DNA of 64,000 nt from Pseudidiomarina planktonica (GCF_900177775.1 NZ_FXWH01000001.1:1-64000); one strand, 5' to 3'. Numbered from the stretch's first letter, positions 17,286 to 27,148 are shown. Made by a program: numbers and translations. The notes: generated from the letters alone by a model not told the origin.

Positions 17286-19359
17286 GTTGTCTCTAAAACA
17301 GCCAGCACTGACCTTCGGTGCTGGCTTTTTCTTTTTCTGGGGTGGCAACTTTAGCGCCATGGCGCAACAACCGGATGTTTCCGATGGTGTTGACGAGCGC
17401 ATTGTAGTTACCGCCACACAAACTGAGCGTACCTGGTTTAGCACGCCTGCCAGTGTTAGCAATGTGAGCACTTCGGAGCAGCTTCCCGGCCTGCGTATTG
17501 ACGCCGCCGAGCTATTAGGTGGCATTGCCGGTTTGCAAGCCGATAGTCGCGCTAACTACGCGCAGGACACGCGCATTGTCATGCGCGGCTTCGGTGCCCG
17601 TTCGGCCTTTGGGGTTCGAGGAGTACTGCTAACCTTAGACGGCATTCCGTTGTCGATGCCCGATGGTCAGGCACAAACCTCCAGCATTCTGTTAGACGAA
17701 CCCGATAACGTTGAAGTTCTGCGTGGCCCGTTAGCCGCGCTATACGGCAACGGCGCCGGTGGTGTTATTGCATGGCGTAGCCGCATGCCCACGCAAAGCT
17801 CGGTAACGCTGGACACCATGGTGGCCGAGCACGATACCAACCGCGCGTTATTGCAGGGTAGCTGGGTTGATTCCAGCCAAACGCATGCGCTGGAGCTTAC
17901 CGCAGCGCGATTCCGTACCGACGGACCTCGAGCGCACAACAGTGCTGAACGCGACCAGCTCGCCTTGCGCTGGCATTATCAAGTACTGGATAACACCAGA
18001 CTGGTGCTGCGCTTAGACGAAAACGATGCGCCTTTATTACAAGATCCGGGCGCACTAACCCCAGCAGACTGGCGCGAAGATCCTGACCAAACCTTTGGTG
18101 GCGCTACCACCTTCAACACGCGCAAACGTATTTTGCACCGGCAAGCATCGCTGTCATTGCAAAACGACAGCGCCAGCCCCTGGTATGTGAACGCCTGGCG
18201 GGGAGAGCGTGAAGTGGAGCAGTATCTACCGTTTCCGGGTAGTGCCCCAACCAGCTCAGGTGCGGTGATTGATTTGGCGCGGGAGTTCTCCGGTATCAAT
18301 GCGCAATATACGCAACCGGTACTCGAGAATGTGGATGTGTCCGTTGGCGCTGAACTGGAAAAGCAAACCGACACCCGACGCGGTTATGTGAACGATTTCG
18401 GTGAACGCGGTGAATTACGCCGTGATGAAGTAGGTCGGGTGGAAACCTTTGATGGTTACGCACTGGCCGACTGGCAGGTTGCCCGCGACTGGAACCTGAT
18501 TGCCGGGGTACGCTACAGCGACTTGTCGTTTGCCGTTGACGACAATTACATTACCGCAGCCAGCCCGGACGATAGCGGTGAACGCACCGATAATGCCTTG
18601 GCGTGGTCTTTTGCCGCAAATCACAATTTAACCGACGATGTGACTGTTTTCGCTGCATATGGTCGCAGTTTCGCTGCACCAACCTTAACCGAAATGGCCT
18701 ATCGCAATGAAGGCAGCGGCTTAAATACCGCCTTAGCACCTAGCTTTAACCGACAAAGCGAGCTGGGCCTGAAATGGCGCATGAATGCCAGCGATCAACT
18801 GTCGGTAAGCGCCTTCCATATTGACACTAAAGACACCTTATTAGTGGACCAATCAAACGACGGCCGCACCACCTATCGCAATGCTGGTGAAACCACCAGA
18901 TACGGGGTTGAACTTGAAGCGCAGTGGGCATTAACCGAATCTGTGAGCAGCCGTTTTTCAGCGCACTTTCTAGACGCCAGCTTTGGTGATGATCAGCCAG
19001 CAGCGGTTGCCGGTCGCAGAATTCCTGGCATTGCTGAACGCAGCGCGTTTTGGAAGCTTGACTGGCAGTTACCGGTGCAGTTACCGCTAACGTTGAGTTT
19101 GGTAACCGATTATCGCAGTGATATTGCCGCCACTGACAGCAATGACGTGATTGCACCGGGTAGAACCGTGTTTCATGCCGCTTTAGCCGGGCAATTCAAC
19201 ACGCCGCAATGGCGTATTGAACCCTGGTTGCGAGTGGACAACCTAACCGACAAACAATACGTTGGTGCGGTGGTTGTGAATCAGGGCAGTGGACGCGCAT
19301 TTGAACCTGCGCCGGGCATTACAGCCAGCGCAGGCATTGAATTCAAACGCATGTGGTAA
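17278..19359 (+). CDS. pqqU: TonB-dependent receptor, PqqU (YncD)-like PQQ importer
   Basis: This outer-membrane 22-strand receptor has a signal peptide (cleavage near AMA|QQP), a TonB box (ERIVVTAT, about 41-48), a plug domain (about 55-165) and a C-terminal barrel. Many stretches resemble E. coli YncD/PqqU as I recall it: NYAQD followed by RGFG, MPDGQ, GERGELRRDE, DGRTTYRNAG, and RVDN...KQYVG near the end. PqqU imports PQQ across the outer membrane. The overlap with the upstream PQQ enzyme gene (ATGATTAA) strongly supports that substrate. The length (693) matches PqqU (about 700). Confidence 0.8.
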   Translation: MIKLSLKQPALTFGAGFFFFWGGNFSAMAQQPDVSDGVDERIVVTATQTERTWFSTPASVSNVSTSEQLPGLRIDAAELLGGIAGLQADSRANYAQDTRIVMRGFGARSAFGVRGVLLTLDGIPLSMPDGQAQTSSILLDEPDNVEVLRGPLAALYGNGAGGVIAWRSRMPTQSSVTLDTMVAEHDTNRALLQGSWVDSSQTHALELTAARFRTDGPRAHNSAERDQLALRWHYQVLDNTRLVLRLDENDAPLLQDPGALTPADWREDPDQTFGGATTFNTRKRILHRQASLSLQNDSASPWYVNAWRGEREVEQYLPFPGSAPTSSGAVIDLAREFSGINAQYTQPVLENVDVSVGAELEKQTDTRRGYVNDFGERGELRRDEVGRVETFDGYALADWQVARDWNLIAGVRYSDLSFAVDDNYITAASPDDSGERTDNALAWSFAANHNLTDDVTVFAAYGRSFAAPTLTEMAYRNEGSGLNTALAPSFNRQSELGLKWRMNASDQLSVSAFHIDTKDTLLVDQSNDGRTTYRNAGETTRYGVELEAQWALTESVSSRFSAHFLDASFGDDQPAAVAGRRIPGIAERSAFWKLDWQLPVQLPLTLSLVTDYRSDIAATDSNDVIAPGRTVFHAALAGQFNTPQWRIEPWLRVDNLTDKQYVGAVVVNQGSGRAFEPAPGITASAGIEFKRMW

Positions 19360-19366
19360 CGCAGGT

Positions 19367-20467
19367 TTAGCCACCTTGCTCGTAAAGCACTTCAGCAGCT
19401 TGTTGAATGGTATCTTTCAACTGCTGCTGTTGGCTTTGCATAGCGAAATGGAATTCGCTTAATTGCGCGGCGCTGCTGGTAGCCATGGGTAGGGTGATTA
19501 AGTGCGGTTGGTTCCGCCACACCGCCAACTGCTGTTGCAACGTGTTGTGCACCGCCACCGCAAGGGCCAACTGAGCACCATTACTAACTTCACGTAATTG
19601 CGCATCAACCGACAAGGTTAACAACGCGTCTGCAGCATCTTCGGTCACACTCAAACCTAACTCATTAATAGCCTGAGCCAGATGACTTTGAACAGCACTG
19701 AATTCTCTTGGCAATGGTTCAATATAAACCACCGGGTCGCCAAGCAAATCAAACAACTGCTCCAACTCGGTTAGTAGCGGCTCGGCCTGAACCTGCACCA
19801 GCAAGGTTACCTGAAAACCGTTATCGGCGAGAGGCTGCTCACCCAAATACGAAAATTCCTGCACCACACCACTGCTTCGCAAGCGGCGCGAACGCAATAC
19901 GCGGCTGGGAACTTTGGCAGCCATATCGGCACTAAAATTATCTTCAATAACAGCACCAGCAACCATTTGCACAGCGCGCGACAAGGCGTCATATTCGGCC
20001 GCCTGCCGCGCCGTTAAACCTTGCTCTTCATCAGCCCACCCTTCACCGACTACGGTTACTGCTGCCACTGCTTCATCGTCCCAAACCACATCGCCAAGGG
20101 CTTGGGATTCTTGATAGCTGAGCAACTGATCAGTGTCTACCTGATAGCTTACGCAGGTGTCGTTACCCTGCAACTGGCCGCTCAACTCATTCGGAGCGAA
20201 TTCACCAGCTTTGGCTGCGCTTGCTGCAGCATTACGTTGCTGTGCAGAAATGGCCAAGGCTTCACCAGGCAGCGCCTGAATCTGTTCGGCTAACTTACGG
20301 TTGGCCAGAGTTGTTGCCGCATCAATGGCCGAAGCGCCACGGCCATAGGCGCAAGCTTCCGCCGTAAGCAGCTGGCTGGCCGGCTCCTGAGCAACACCCG
20401 CACAACTCAACACACTAGTTAAGCAGGCGGTCATACTAACCAGCTGTAACTTACGGCTTATTTTCAT
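19367..20467 (-). CDS. Exported protein of unknown function, LPP20/FlgT-N-like
   Basis: This 366-residue secreted protein is the last gene of a four-gene envelope operon. A signal peptide precedes GVA|QEP. Two internal regions look like LPP20/FlgT-N-type domains: Ala-rich helices with cysteines near residues 38 and 105, and the GEGWADEEQGLTARQAAEYDALSRAV stretch near 140-165. The C-terminal half is Gln-rich and helical. It starts inside the stop of the upstream gene (ATGA overlap), so the two are translationally coupled. No catalytic motif is visible. A structural or assembly role in the envelope is a guess. Confidence 0.65.
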   Translation of the reverse strand: MKISRKLQLVSMTACLTSVLSCAGVAQEPASQLLTAEACAYGRGASAIDAATTLANRKLAEQIQALPGEALAISAQQRNAAASAAKAGEFAPNELSGQLQGNDTCVSYQVDTDQLLSYQESQALGDVVWDDEAVAAVTVVGEGWADEEQGLTARQAAEYDALSRAVQMVAGAVIEDNFSADMAAKVPSRVLRSRRLRSSGVVQEFSYLGEQPLADNGFQVTLLVQVQAEPLLTELEQLFDLLGDPVVYIEPLPREFSAVQSHLAQAINELGLSVTEDAADALLTLSVDAQLREVSNGAQLALAVAVHNTLQQQLAVWRNQPHLITLPMATSSAAQLSEFHFAMQSQQQQLKDTIQQAAEVLYEQGG

Positions 20468-21603
20468 AAGCGCGAATCCAGATAAGATTCAGGTGCACCC
20501 ACGCTTACTGCGAACAAACGCCGCTCGGAGGCCGGACGATAAATGGCATTGTTGGCAGCACTGCGCACTTCACGCGCTCGCTGGCTTTGCTTCCAACGCA
20601 CTATGCGGCCATTGGCCGAGGTGCTGGAAGGGTTCACTTCTGCAACACCAATAGGCTCAACAAACCCGGCTTCATACTCAAAAATAATCATGGTTTCGTT
20701 CGGTAGCACGCCTGCATTCTGACCTCTGTCTAAGGTGATTTGATCGCCCCGCACACCTAGTACCTGACCCGTAGCCGGCATTTCGCTTAACAACCGCGAA
20801 ATCAAAATATCGAACCCACGTGAGGCCATGTCATTAAATACCGATTGCACACTTTGCGGGTCGTCATACTGATAGCCCGAGTAATAGCGTCCACTTACTT
20901 CCACGAATACCAGATCGTTTTTGTCCCACACGTCGTCACCGCGCACACGAATTTTGCCAATATTCGGCTGTGGTAATTTCACCATAGTGTAAGGGTCAAT
21001 AACGCTGGACGTGATTTCCAATGCGTACTGCATAACACCGTTGTACTCCGCATAAAAGCGATCCGCGGTTTTCAATGTGTCCAGCTTCAACACGAACTCA
21101 GGTTGCGCGATACCGCGCTGCGCCCGTTGCTCGGCAACTGCCGCTGCACCCTGTTGCTCAATTTGCTTTGCCAATTCAGCGTTTACGGTCGTTTCGTCCT
21201 GAGTCACAACTTGAAAGCGATTCACCCCAGCAACCTGGTTTTCAAACATCAGCAGCAGTTTCTGATTATCCAGGCCAGCGCGTTTGGCCATTTCGGCATC
21301 AGCGCCCTGATAGTCGTTACCGTCGAAATAAACCCGTATCAGGGGCTTTTTCAACGGACAGCCTGCAGCTTCGTTGCGACCATCAAAGGTGCACAGTTCT
21401 AACCCTTGAGTGTCGAAATATGCCGGTACGGCAATGTCGCGATCGGCAAAATCATAAGCTGACTTACCGCCTTCCACAGTAGAGGCGGCGCGGTCGCTGT
21501 TACGTGATATCTTTTGTTCCGGTGGGTGCTTTACGCTAACGCCAGAAGCACAGCCGTTTAAAATCAGCAGGCTTAATGCGATACCGCTGTAGAGGTTCTT
21601 CAT
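20464..21603 (-). CDS. Lipoprotein with FlgT-C-like C-terminal domain
   Basis: This 379-residue predicted lipoprotein has the lipobox ILNGC (Cys18). The central part (about 65-250) resembles the TolB/CsgG-like nucleotide-fold domains seen in FlgT and related envelope proteins. The C-terminal 80 residues (TGQVLGVRGDQITLDRG...GVLPNETMIIFEY) have the feel of the FlgT C-terminal SH3-like domain. AAAGGA precedes the ATG. It overlaps the next gene by 4 nt and follows the small lipoprotein gene by 44 nt. No flagellar genes are nearby, so a flagellar role is not implied. Confidence 0.65.
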   Translation of the reverse strand: MKNLYSGIALSLLILNGCASGVSVKHPPEQKISRNSDRAASTVEGGKSAYDFADRDIAVPAYFDTQGLELCTFDGRNEAAGCPLKKPLIRVYFDGNDYQGADAEMAKRAGLDNQKLLLMFENQVAGVNRFQVVTQDETTVNAELAKQIEQQGAAAVAEQRAQRGIAQPEFVLKLDTLKTADRFYAEYNGVMQYALEITSSVIDPYTMVKLPQPNIGKIRVRGDDVWDKNDLVFVEVSGRYYSGYQYDDPQSVQSVFNDMASRGFDILISRLLSEMPATGQVLGVRGDQITLDRGQNAGVLPNETMIIFEYEAGFVEPIGVAEVNPSSTSANGRIVRWKQSQRAREVRSAANNAIYRPASERRLFAVSVGAPESYLDSRL

Positions 21604-21647
21604 GCCATTGTCCTTTCGCGTAACTGCTGGTAAATAAATGCCGGTGC

Positions 21648-22346
21648 TTAATTGCTGGCGTTCGAAGCCGTTTTCAGACCTTGCAGGTTCTGCAGTTGCT
21701 GAACAAGTTTCTCGTTGTGTTCAATGTACTCGTTGGCGTAGCCAATGTAATCCAATTGCGCTTTGGCGCGATCATAAACCTCACCAAACTGGCCAATTTT
21801 CGTAAGCATCATCATGCCTTCGTCTTCCAACAACGCAGCTAAGTCAATTTGCGACAGGTCATACAATCGAACCGCTTGCATAGTCAGCTTGGTGGCCAAC
21901 GCCAAATTACTGGAAAATATAGCGTCGTTGGCACTTTCATAGCGTTGCAGACTAGGAAGAATTTTTTGATCTTCAGATTCAGCTTCTGCATCAAAGGCCA
22001 TAGCTGCCGCTAATAACTCGTCGTCAGACTTGCCGTCGTTGGCATTTAAAAACGACTGTACGTCTATGTGTTCTTCCTGAATGGCGCGATACTGCTCCAT
22101 TAACTCGTACTGATTCACAAAGAGATCGTTAATGGGCATGGTGAAAGTATCAATGGTGGTCGAAAACGGTTGATGCTCAAAACCTATAGCTTCCATGTCG
22201 GTGCGTAACGATAGCTCCCGCTCGGTTAAATCCATTACCGCAATTTCTTCGTTACTTAACCGCGCCATGCTGTCTTCGCCAGTGGCCATACAGCCGCTTA
22301 GGGTTAGCATTAAACCCGCGGTAAGAATAAATGTTGCTGCTTTCAT
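21648..22346 (-). CDS. Small alpha-helical lipoprotein of unknown function
   Basis: This 232-residue predicted lipoprotein has a perfect lipobox LSGC (Cys19). The mature part is acidic and almost entirely helical, with possible coiled coil near residues 75-110 and 195-225. No enzymatic motif is seen. AAGGAA lies 11 nt before the ATG. It is the second gene of the four-gene operon, between the LPP20-like exported protein and the FlgT-C-like lipoprotein. It probably acts with them at the outer or inner membrane face. Confidence 0.65.
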   Translation of the reverse strand: MKAATFILTAGLMLTLSGCMATGEDSMARLSNEEIAVMDLTERELSLRTDMEAIGFEHQPFSTTIDTFTMPINDLFVNQYELMEQYRAIQEEHIDVQSFLNANDGKSDDELLAAAMAFDAEAESEDQKILPSLQRYESANDAIFSSNLALATKLTMQAVRLYDLSQIDLAALLEDEGMMMLTKIGQFGEVYDRAKAQLDYIGYANEYIEHNEKLVQQLQNLQGLKTASNASN

Positions 22347-22361
22347 CTTGCTTAATTCCTT

Positions 22362-23336
22362 TTAAATAAAACTGATTATTGGCAGTTGTTGGAGCTGCTG
22401 TTGAATATCCTCCTCCGCCGCTGCCTGACTGCTACCGTAACCAACCAGTATAATTTGCGAACTTAACGCCGGTTGCGTGAAGTCATTATTGAGATACCAG
22501 CGAAGATTCAACCGCAGTTGTTTAAGCTGCTGACGGTCAACCTCAACGTTGGCTTGCTTACCACCCCGAAACTGACCAGAAATGACTAACTGCCACTGCT
22601 CGGGTTTCGAACCGGAAGGTGTACTGGAAGAATTGTTACTTACCGAAGAAGTGCTAAAACCGTGTGCATTCAGCCGCGCGGCTATGTCACCACCAAATTC
22701 ATTCAATGAAGGCGGTGCCTGCCAGGAAAAATCTATGTTCTGCGCCACTCTGGCAAGCTCGTTCTGTTGGCTTGAACGCAACGCAGAAACACGTTCGGCA
22801 AGCTCGTTTGATAAGCTGCGTAACACTGGCAGGTAGTGTTCAATAGTAGTGAATTCTTGCAACGCCTGCATCAGCATGAGTGCTTCAATAAGTTGATTTT
22901 TTGCCGAGGGGGGTGTGGTTAACGCCTTTACAGAAGCCTCTTCAAGAGCCGTGGCCAAGCTGCTGGCAGGCACCTGAATTTGAACATAATAGCGTTGCTG
23001 GCGTTGTTCCGACTTTAATACCTCTACATTTTGTAGCGGTAAACTGTCGGTATTTACAATGGTGGTTCCGGCAACGTAGGTTTGGCTGGCTTGATTGGTT
23101 TCATAGTAACCGGTTGCGGTTTTACGGCTCACTTCAGCATAGAGCATGCTGACCAGGCTGCCGAGAGCATCTTGTCGGGCTGACTCCAGCGTCGCCCCGG
23201 TACCCACAGAAGTAAGTTGCGGCGCGCTGTTGGAAGACGGATCGCCCGGCTGCGAATACCAGTCGGGCGCCGTTTGCGCGCAGGCAATACAGCTAAGTGC
23301 CGCGCACAAAATGAAGAATAAGAAACGTTTTGTCAT
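22362..23336 (-). CDS. LPP20-family exported protein
   Basis: This 324-residue exported protein is the first gene of the operon. Its signal peptide probably ends at ACA|QTAPDWY. The APDWYSQPG...SVGTGATLESARQDALGSL block (about 24-70) is the classic LPP20/FlgT-N pattern of a domain found in Helicobacter Lpp20 and flagellar FlgT. The second half is Gln/Ser-rich and may form another alpha/beta domain near residues 225-320. GGAA lies upstream of the ATG. It heads a run of four genes with 15-44 nt gaps or overlaps. Confidence 0.7.
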   Translation of the reverse strand: MTKRFLFFILCAALSCIACAQTAPDWYSQPGDPSSNSAPQLTSVGTGATLESARQDALGSLVSMLYAEVSRKTATGYYETNQASQTYVAGTTIVNTDSLPLQNVEVLKSEQRQQRYYVQIQVPASSLATALEEASVKALTTPPSAKNQLIEALMLMQALQEFTTIEHYLPVLRSLSNELAERVSALRSSQQNELARVAQNIDFSWQAPPSLNEFGGDIAARLNAHGFSTSSVSNNSSSTPSGSKPEQWQLVISGQFRGGKQANVEVDRQQLKQLRLNLRWYLNNDFTQPALSSQIILVGYGSSQAAAEEDIQQQLQQLPIISFI

Positions 23337-23400
23337 GGTCTAATTCCGTCTAGATCAGAAAAAACCTTAACACAAAATTTACGTTTCTCAACTAAAAAAA

Positions 23401-24087
23401 TTAACCCATAGCGCGCAGCAATTCCAGCATCTGCACGGCCGTTGCTTCAGACGACGCAGGGTTCTGTCCGGTAATCAACATACCGTCCTGAATCACATGC
23501 GATTCCCAGTCGTCTTTCTTACGATAATGGCCACCGGCTTTTATTAGCGCATCTTCCAGTAAAAAGGGCACCACATCGGTTAAGCCAACGGCTTCTTCTT
23601 CGCTGTTGCTGAAGCCTGTTACGGTACGGCCCTGCACTAGCGGATCGCCACCAGCACTCTTGGCGCCCAGCAACACCGCAGGGGCGTGACAAACAGCAGC
23701 CACAGGCTTGCCCTGAGCCCAGAAGCTTTCAATTAAATATTGGGATTTTTTATCGAAGGTTAAATCCCATAACGGACCGTGGCCACCCGGATAAAAAATG
23801 CCGTCGAAGTCAGTCGTACTAACATCGTTTAGCGGCACCGTTTCACTCAGCTTTTTCAAGGTAACTTCGTCGTTATAAAAGCGCTTGGTTGCATCCGTTT
23901 GGGCATCGCTTTGTTCGGAGTTCGGATCAATCGGCGGCTGGCCACCAGCCGGAGATGCCAATACCACCTCAATGCCGGCATCGATAAAGGTATAATAAGG
24001 TGCGGCAAATTCTTCTACCCAAAAGCCGGTTTTATTACCCGTATCGCCAAGTTTGTCGTGCGAGGTTAGTACCATCAAAATTTTCAT
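23401..24087 (-). CDS. DJ-1/PfpI-family protein (Hsp31-like, class I glutamine amidotransferase fold)
   Basis: This cytosolic protein belongs to the DJ-1/PfpI superfamily, in the branch containing Hsp31-type glyoxalase III/deglycase and chaperone proteins. The nucleophile elbow is AVCHAPA, with Cys133-His134. An acidic residue at Glu25 or Glu26 (WVEEFAAPY) and the PGGHG loop complete the usual pocket. The length (228) is typical. It stands between two unrelated minus-strand transcription units with its own ribosome site. Glyoxalase activity is a family inference. Confidence 0.82.
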   Translation of the reverse strand: MKILMVLTSHDKLGDTGNKTGFWVEEFAAPYYTFIDAGIEVVLASPAGGQPPIDPNSEQSDAQTDATKRFYNDEVTLKKLSETVPLNDVSTTDFDGIFYPGGHGPLWDLTFDKKSQYLIESFWAQGKPVAAVCHAPAVLLGAKSAGGDPLVQGRTVTGFSNSEEEAVGLTDVVPFLLEDALIKAGGHYRKKDDWESHVIQDGMLITGQNPASSEATAVQMLELLRAMG

Positions 24088-24146
24088 CGTGTCGCGTCCT
24101 TAGGTTGCTTACATGTGATTCTCAGTAGCCTACGCAGGCAGTAAGG

Positions 24147-25538
24147 CTATTGATCACCTTCCTGCGCCAGCCAACGATATAAAGTGCGTCGCGTTACGCC
24201 CAGAATCTCAGCGGCGCGGCGCTTATTTCCTTGAGTAAAGTCCATGACCCGTTGCACATGTTGTTGTTGAAGATCCTGCATACTCGGTAAGTCATCATCA
24301 GCACCTCTCTCAACTGCCAATTCTGAATCCACCACTGCCGGAGCGTCGAAGCTTTGAATACGCTCCGGTAAGTGTGAAGCTTGAATAACCTCCCCATCAC
24401 AGAAAGTATAGGCTCGCTCAATAGCATTTTGTAGTTCCCGCACATTGCCTGGGAAAGTATATTGATAAAGCGTATCCAAAGCCTCAGCGCTGATGCTGCG
24501 AACAGGCTTCGGCTGCTTTTGCTGTAAATCGCTTAAAAAGAAATTTGCGAGTAGCTCTAAGTCATCACCGCGTTGGCGTAATCTGGGCACTTGCAAACTG
24601 AAGGTTTCCAGCCGATAGAATAAGTCAGCTCGAAACTCATCGTTGGCAATCTTCTGCTCTAAATTCTGATGGGTTGCCGCAATAATTCTTACATCCACCC
24701 GAATTTCTTGGTCACTACCAACCGGGCGCATGGTGCCTTCCTGCAATACCCGCAGCAGTTTGGCCTGCAAGGCCAGCGGCATTTCACCAATCTCATCCAG
24801 CAGTAAGGTACCGCCGTCGGCTTCTTTTAACAGCCCAGCCCGGGATTTCTGAGCGCCAGTGAAAGCTCCTGCGGCATGTCCAAAAAATTCACTCTCAAGC
24901 AAATCGGCCGGAATACCGGCACAGTTTACCGCTAGAAAAGGTTGGTCTTTACGGGCACTTTGTTGATGCAGTGCTTTTGCCACCAGTTCTTTACCAGTAC
25001 CACTTTCACCCAGAATAAGGACGCTGCCGTCGGCACCAGCTATTTGTTCAATCTGCTGAAATAACATGCGCATGGCACGGCTTTGACCAACAATCCCAAA
25101 GGGCGTTTGCTGGCGTTGCTGCCGGTACGCAGACACTTCTTCGCGTAATGCCCGGTGCTCCAGCAACCGCTCAACGCTTAGCAGCAAATGTTCCAAGTCC
25201 AGTGGTTTGGTCAGGAAGTCATCGGCACCGTGCTTCAGAGCATCTACCGCCTGGCTTACAGTACCGAAGGCGGTAATGAGTAGTATTGAAGGCCTGATTT
25301 TGCGTTGCTGTAACTGTTCTAAGAGCTGCATACCACTCATACCAGGCAGGCGAATATCGCTAATAACCAAATCCGGTTGGTTACCCGTTAGGCTAGCTAA
25401 AAAATCTTCCGAGCTGCCGTAACTGCTAACCTGATAGCCGTTGCTTTCCAGTTCTTCGTACAGCAATTCGCGTAAACCCGGATCGTCTTCAACAATCGCC
25501 AGTTGATAGTTTTGATTCTGCGTCATAGTTCTGCTCAT
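24147..25538 (-). CDS. NtrC-family sigma-54-dependent response regulator
   Basis: This is a transcriptional activator of sigma-54 promoters. The receiver domain has Glu17, Asp18, Asp19 and phospho-acceptor Asp61. The AAA+ domain carries Walker A GESGTGKE (177-184) and the sigma-54-contacting loop GAFTGA (224-229). A Fis-type helix-turn-helix ends the protein ([19 protein letters not shown]). The start at 25538 overlaps the kinase stop in an ATGA and has GGAG 7 nt upstream. A sigma-54 promoter is visible at 27149-27163, just beyond the partner kinase gene, so the DUF4168 gene is a likely target. Confidence 0.92.
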   Translation of the reverse strand: MSRTMTQNQNYQLAIVEDDPGLRELLYEELESNGYQVSSYGSSEDFLASLTGNQPDLVISDIRLPGMSGMQLLEQLQQRKIRPSILLITAFGTVSQAVDALKHGADDFLTKPLDLEHLLLSVERLLEHRALREEVSAYRQQRQQTPFGIVGQSRAMRMLFQQIEQIAGADGSVLILGESGTGKELVAKALHQQSARKDQPFLAVNCAGIPADLLESEFFGHAAGAFTGAQKSRAGLLKEADGGTLLLDEIGEMPLALQAKLLRVLQEGTMRPVGSDQEIRVDVRIIAATHQNLEQKIANDEFRADLFYRLETFSLQVPRLRQRGDDLELLANFFLSDLQQKQPKPVRSISAEALDTLYQYTFPGNVRELQNAIERAYTFCDGEVIQASHLPERIQSFDAPAVVDSELAVERGADDDLPSMQDLQQQHVQRVMDFTQGNKRRAAEILGVTRRTLYRWLAQEGDQ

Positions 25539-27079
25539 GAGTTACTCCAGCTGTTATTAGCGGAGTTACCCGAATTGATATTACAAGGTAGTAAAATAGA
25601 CACTTCACACCCGCCGTCGGGATGATTCGCTAACTGCAAGGTGCCGCCATGGTCACTAATCACATACTGCACAATAGCCAAACCCAGCCCGGTGCCTTCG
25701 CCTTGCTCTTTGGTGGTAACAAACGGCGTGGTGAGAGGTTGATTCGAGCTTTCGGTTGGCAGCCCCTTGCCGTCATCACGAATAGTGATTAACACCTGGT
25801 TCTGTTGCTGCGTCCACGCAATTTGTACCTGACTGGTTGCTGCCTGTAACGCATTTCGCATCACATTAACCAAGGCTAATTCCAGCCGCTGCACATCACC
25901 CGCCACATGGAAGTCCTGCGCCGGTGGCACTAGCTTCAGCTCAGGCCCATTCGCTTGCTGTTCATAGGAAACACTCTCGCGAGCCTGCTCGATAAGTTCA
26001 CCGGTCAGAACCTGCTCGTGCACCGCCACCGGCGTGCGTGAAAACGCCAGTAACTGTCGCACCATTCGGGTTAAGCGCTGCACCTGGCCACGCACCGCCT
26101 GCAGTTGGCGCTGACTGTCGGCATCATCGTGCTTTTTGAGTAGCCGCTGTGCGCGTCCATCTATTACCGTTAAGGGCGCACCCAGTTCATGCGCAACACC
26201 ACTGGCAACCTGTCCAATGGCCGCCATTTTCTCTTGCTCGCGCAGCTGTTTTAATAAGTCAATTTCATGCTCCCGGCGCTGCAGAATTTCCCGCTCAGCC
26301 GCGGCAATGCTGTCGAGCATGCCGTTTAAACCGCGCGCAAATTCCTGCAATTCAGCAGGCCCTGACGCTTGCGCCCGGTGTTGCCTGTCGCCCTGGGCAA
26401 CCTTGCGCATGCTATTTACCAATAGCTCAATATGTCGACCAACCGCCCGGTAGTGCCCGAAAATCAGAATGCATACCGTGGCGATAGCCAGTACGCCCCA
26501 GCTTAGCCAGGCTAGTCGCGCCAGTTGATCAACTGAACGCTCAAAATCACTCGCGCGGCGGGTTATCTGAATGAGGCCGTTAATTTGTCCGCCACGGTCT
26601 ATTACCGGAAGAAATCGCGAGTACACATCACGCCCTTCTACCGACCGAAAGCTGTCCTGCTCGCGGCCGGTACTAACTACTTGCTCGGCTAATACGCTTT
26701 CGGTTAAATCCGATTCCGTAATACCGGCTGAGGCCACTTGATTGCCTTCAGTGTCATAAACCGAAGCGCCATACACCTGCCCTATAGTGAACACCGAATC
26801 CAGATTCGCCCGCACCGCTTCCATGTTGTCTGCGGCCAGCGCTTCGCTAATGGGTAAGCGAATAGCCCGACCCACCAATTCAAGGTCACTCTCTAACCGA
26901 TCAGTTACCAGGTCGTTGGCGAACTGCAAACCAAAGCGGATCACCAGCCCTGACAACACCAACATGGGAATAACCACATACAGCAGCAAAGTTCGCTGTA
27001 ATCCGGATAGTCGCCAACGGCTATGTTTGGATACTTTTGACACATGTGTCTCCATTTGGGGTGTGACATTAGTATACAC
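25535..27079 (-). CDS. Sensor histidine kinase partnered with NtrC-type regulator
   Basis: This inner-membrane sensor kinase has TM1 (about 29-47), a 140-residue periplasmic sensor domain, TM2 (188-207) and a HAMP segment. HisKA carries phospho-His297 (VAHELGAPL), and the HATPase has N-box NVMRNALQA, G1 DDGKGLP and G2 EGTGLGLAI. The signal is unknown. The start is uncertain: a GTG at 27079 gives 514 residues, and an ATG at 27055 gives 506; neither has a good ribosome site. It is co-transcribed with the downstream regulator and is divergent from the DUF4168 gene. Confidence 0.9.
   Translation of the reverse strand: MYTNVTPQMETHVSKVSKHSRWRLSGLQRTLLLYVVIPMLVLSGLVIRFGLQFANDLVTDRLESDLELVGRAIRLPISEALAADNMEAVRANLDSVFTIGQVYGASVYDTEGNQVASAGITESDLTESVLAEQVVSTGREQDSFRSVEGRDVYSRFLPVIDRGGQINGLIQITRRASDFERSVDQLARLAWLSWGVLAIATVCILIFGHYRAVGRHIELLVNSMRKVAQGDRQHRAQASGPAELQEFARGLNGMLDSIAAAEREILQRREHEIDLLKQLREQEKMAAIGQVASGVAHELGAPLTVIDGRAQRLLKKHDDADSQRQLQAVRGQVQRLTRMVRQLLAFSRTPVAVHEQVLTGELIEQARESVSYEQQANGPELKLVPPAQDFHVAGDVQRLELALVNVMRNALQAATSQVQIAWTQQQNQVLITIRDDGKGLPTESSNQPLTTPFVTTKEQGEGTGLGLAIVQYVISDHGGTLQLANHPDGGCEVSILLPCNINSGNSANNSWSNS
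27039..27050. promoter_or_regulatory. 12-bp palindrome, candidate enhancer for the NtrC-type regulator
   Basis: GACACATGTGTC is a perfect palindrome about 100 bp upstream of the sigma-54 -24 element, a normal distance for an NtrC-type enhancer. It lies within the start region of the divergent kinase gene. Only one clear copy was seen. Confidence 0.35.
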
Positions 27080-27148
27080 AGGCTAAGTCCAAAAATCACC
27101 GACACACAAAAAGCTTTTAATTTCAGTTATTTATAATTTTTAAAAAGT

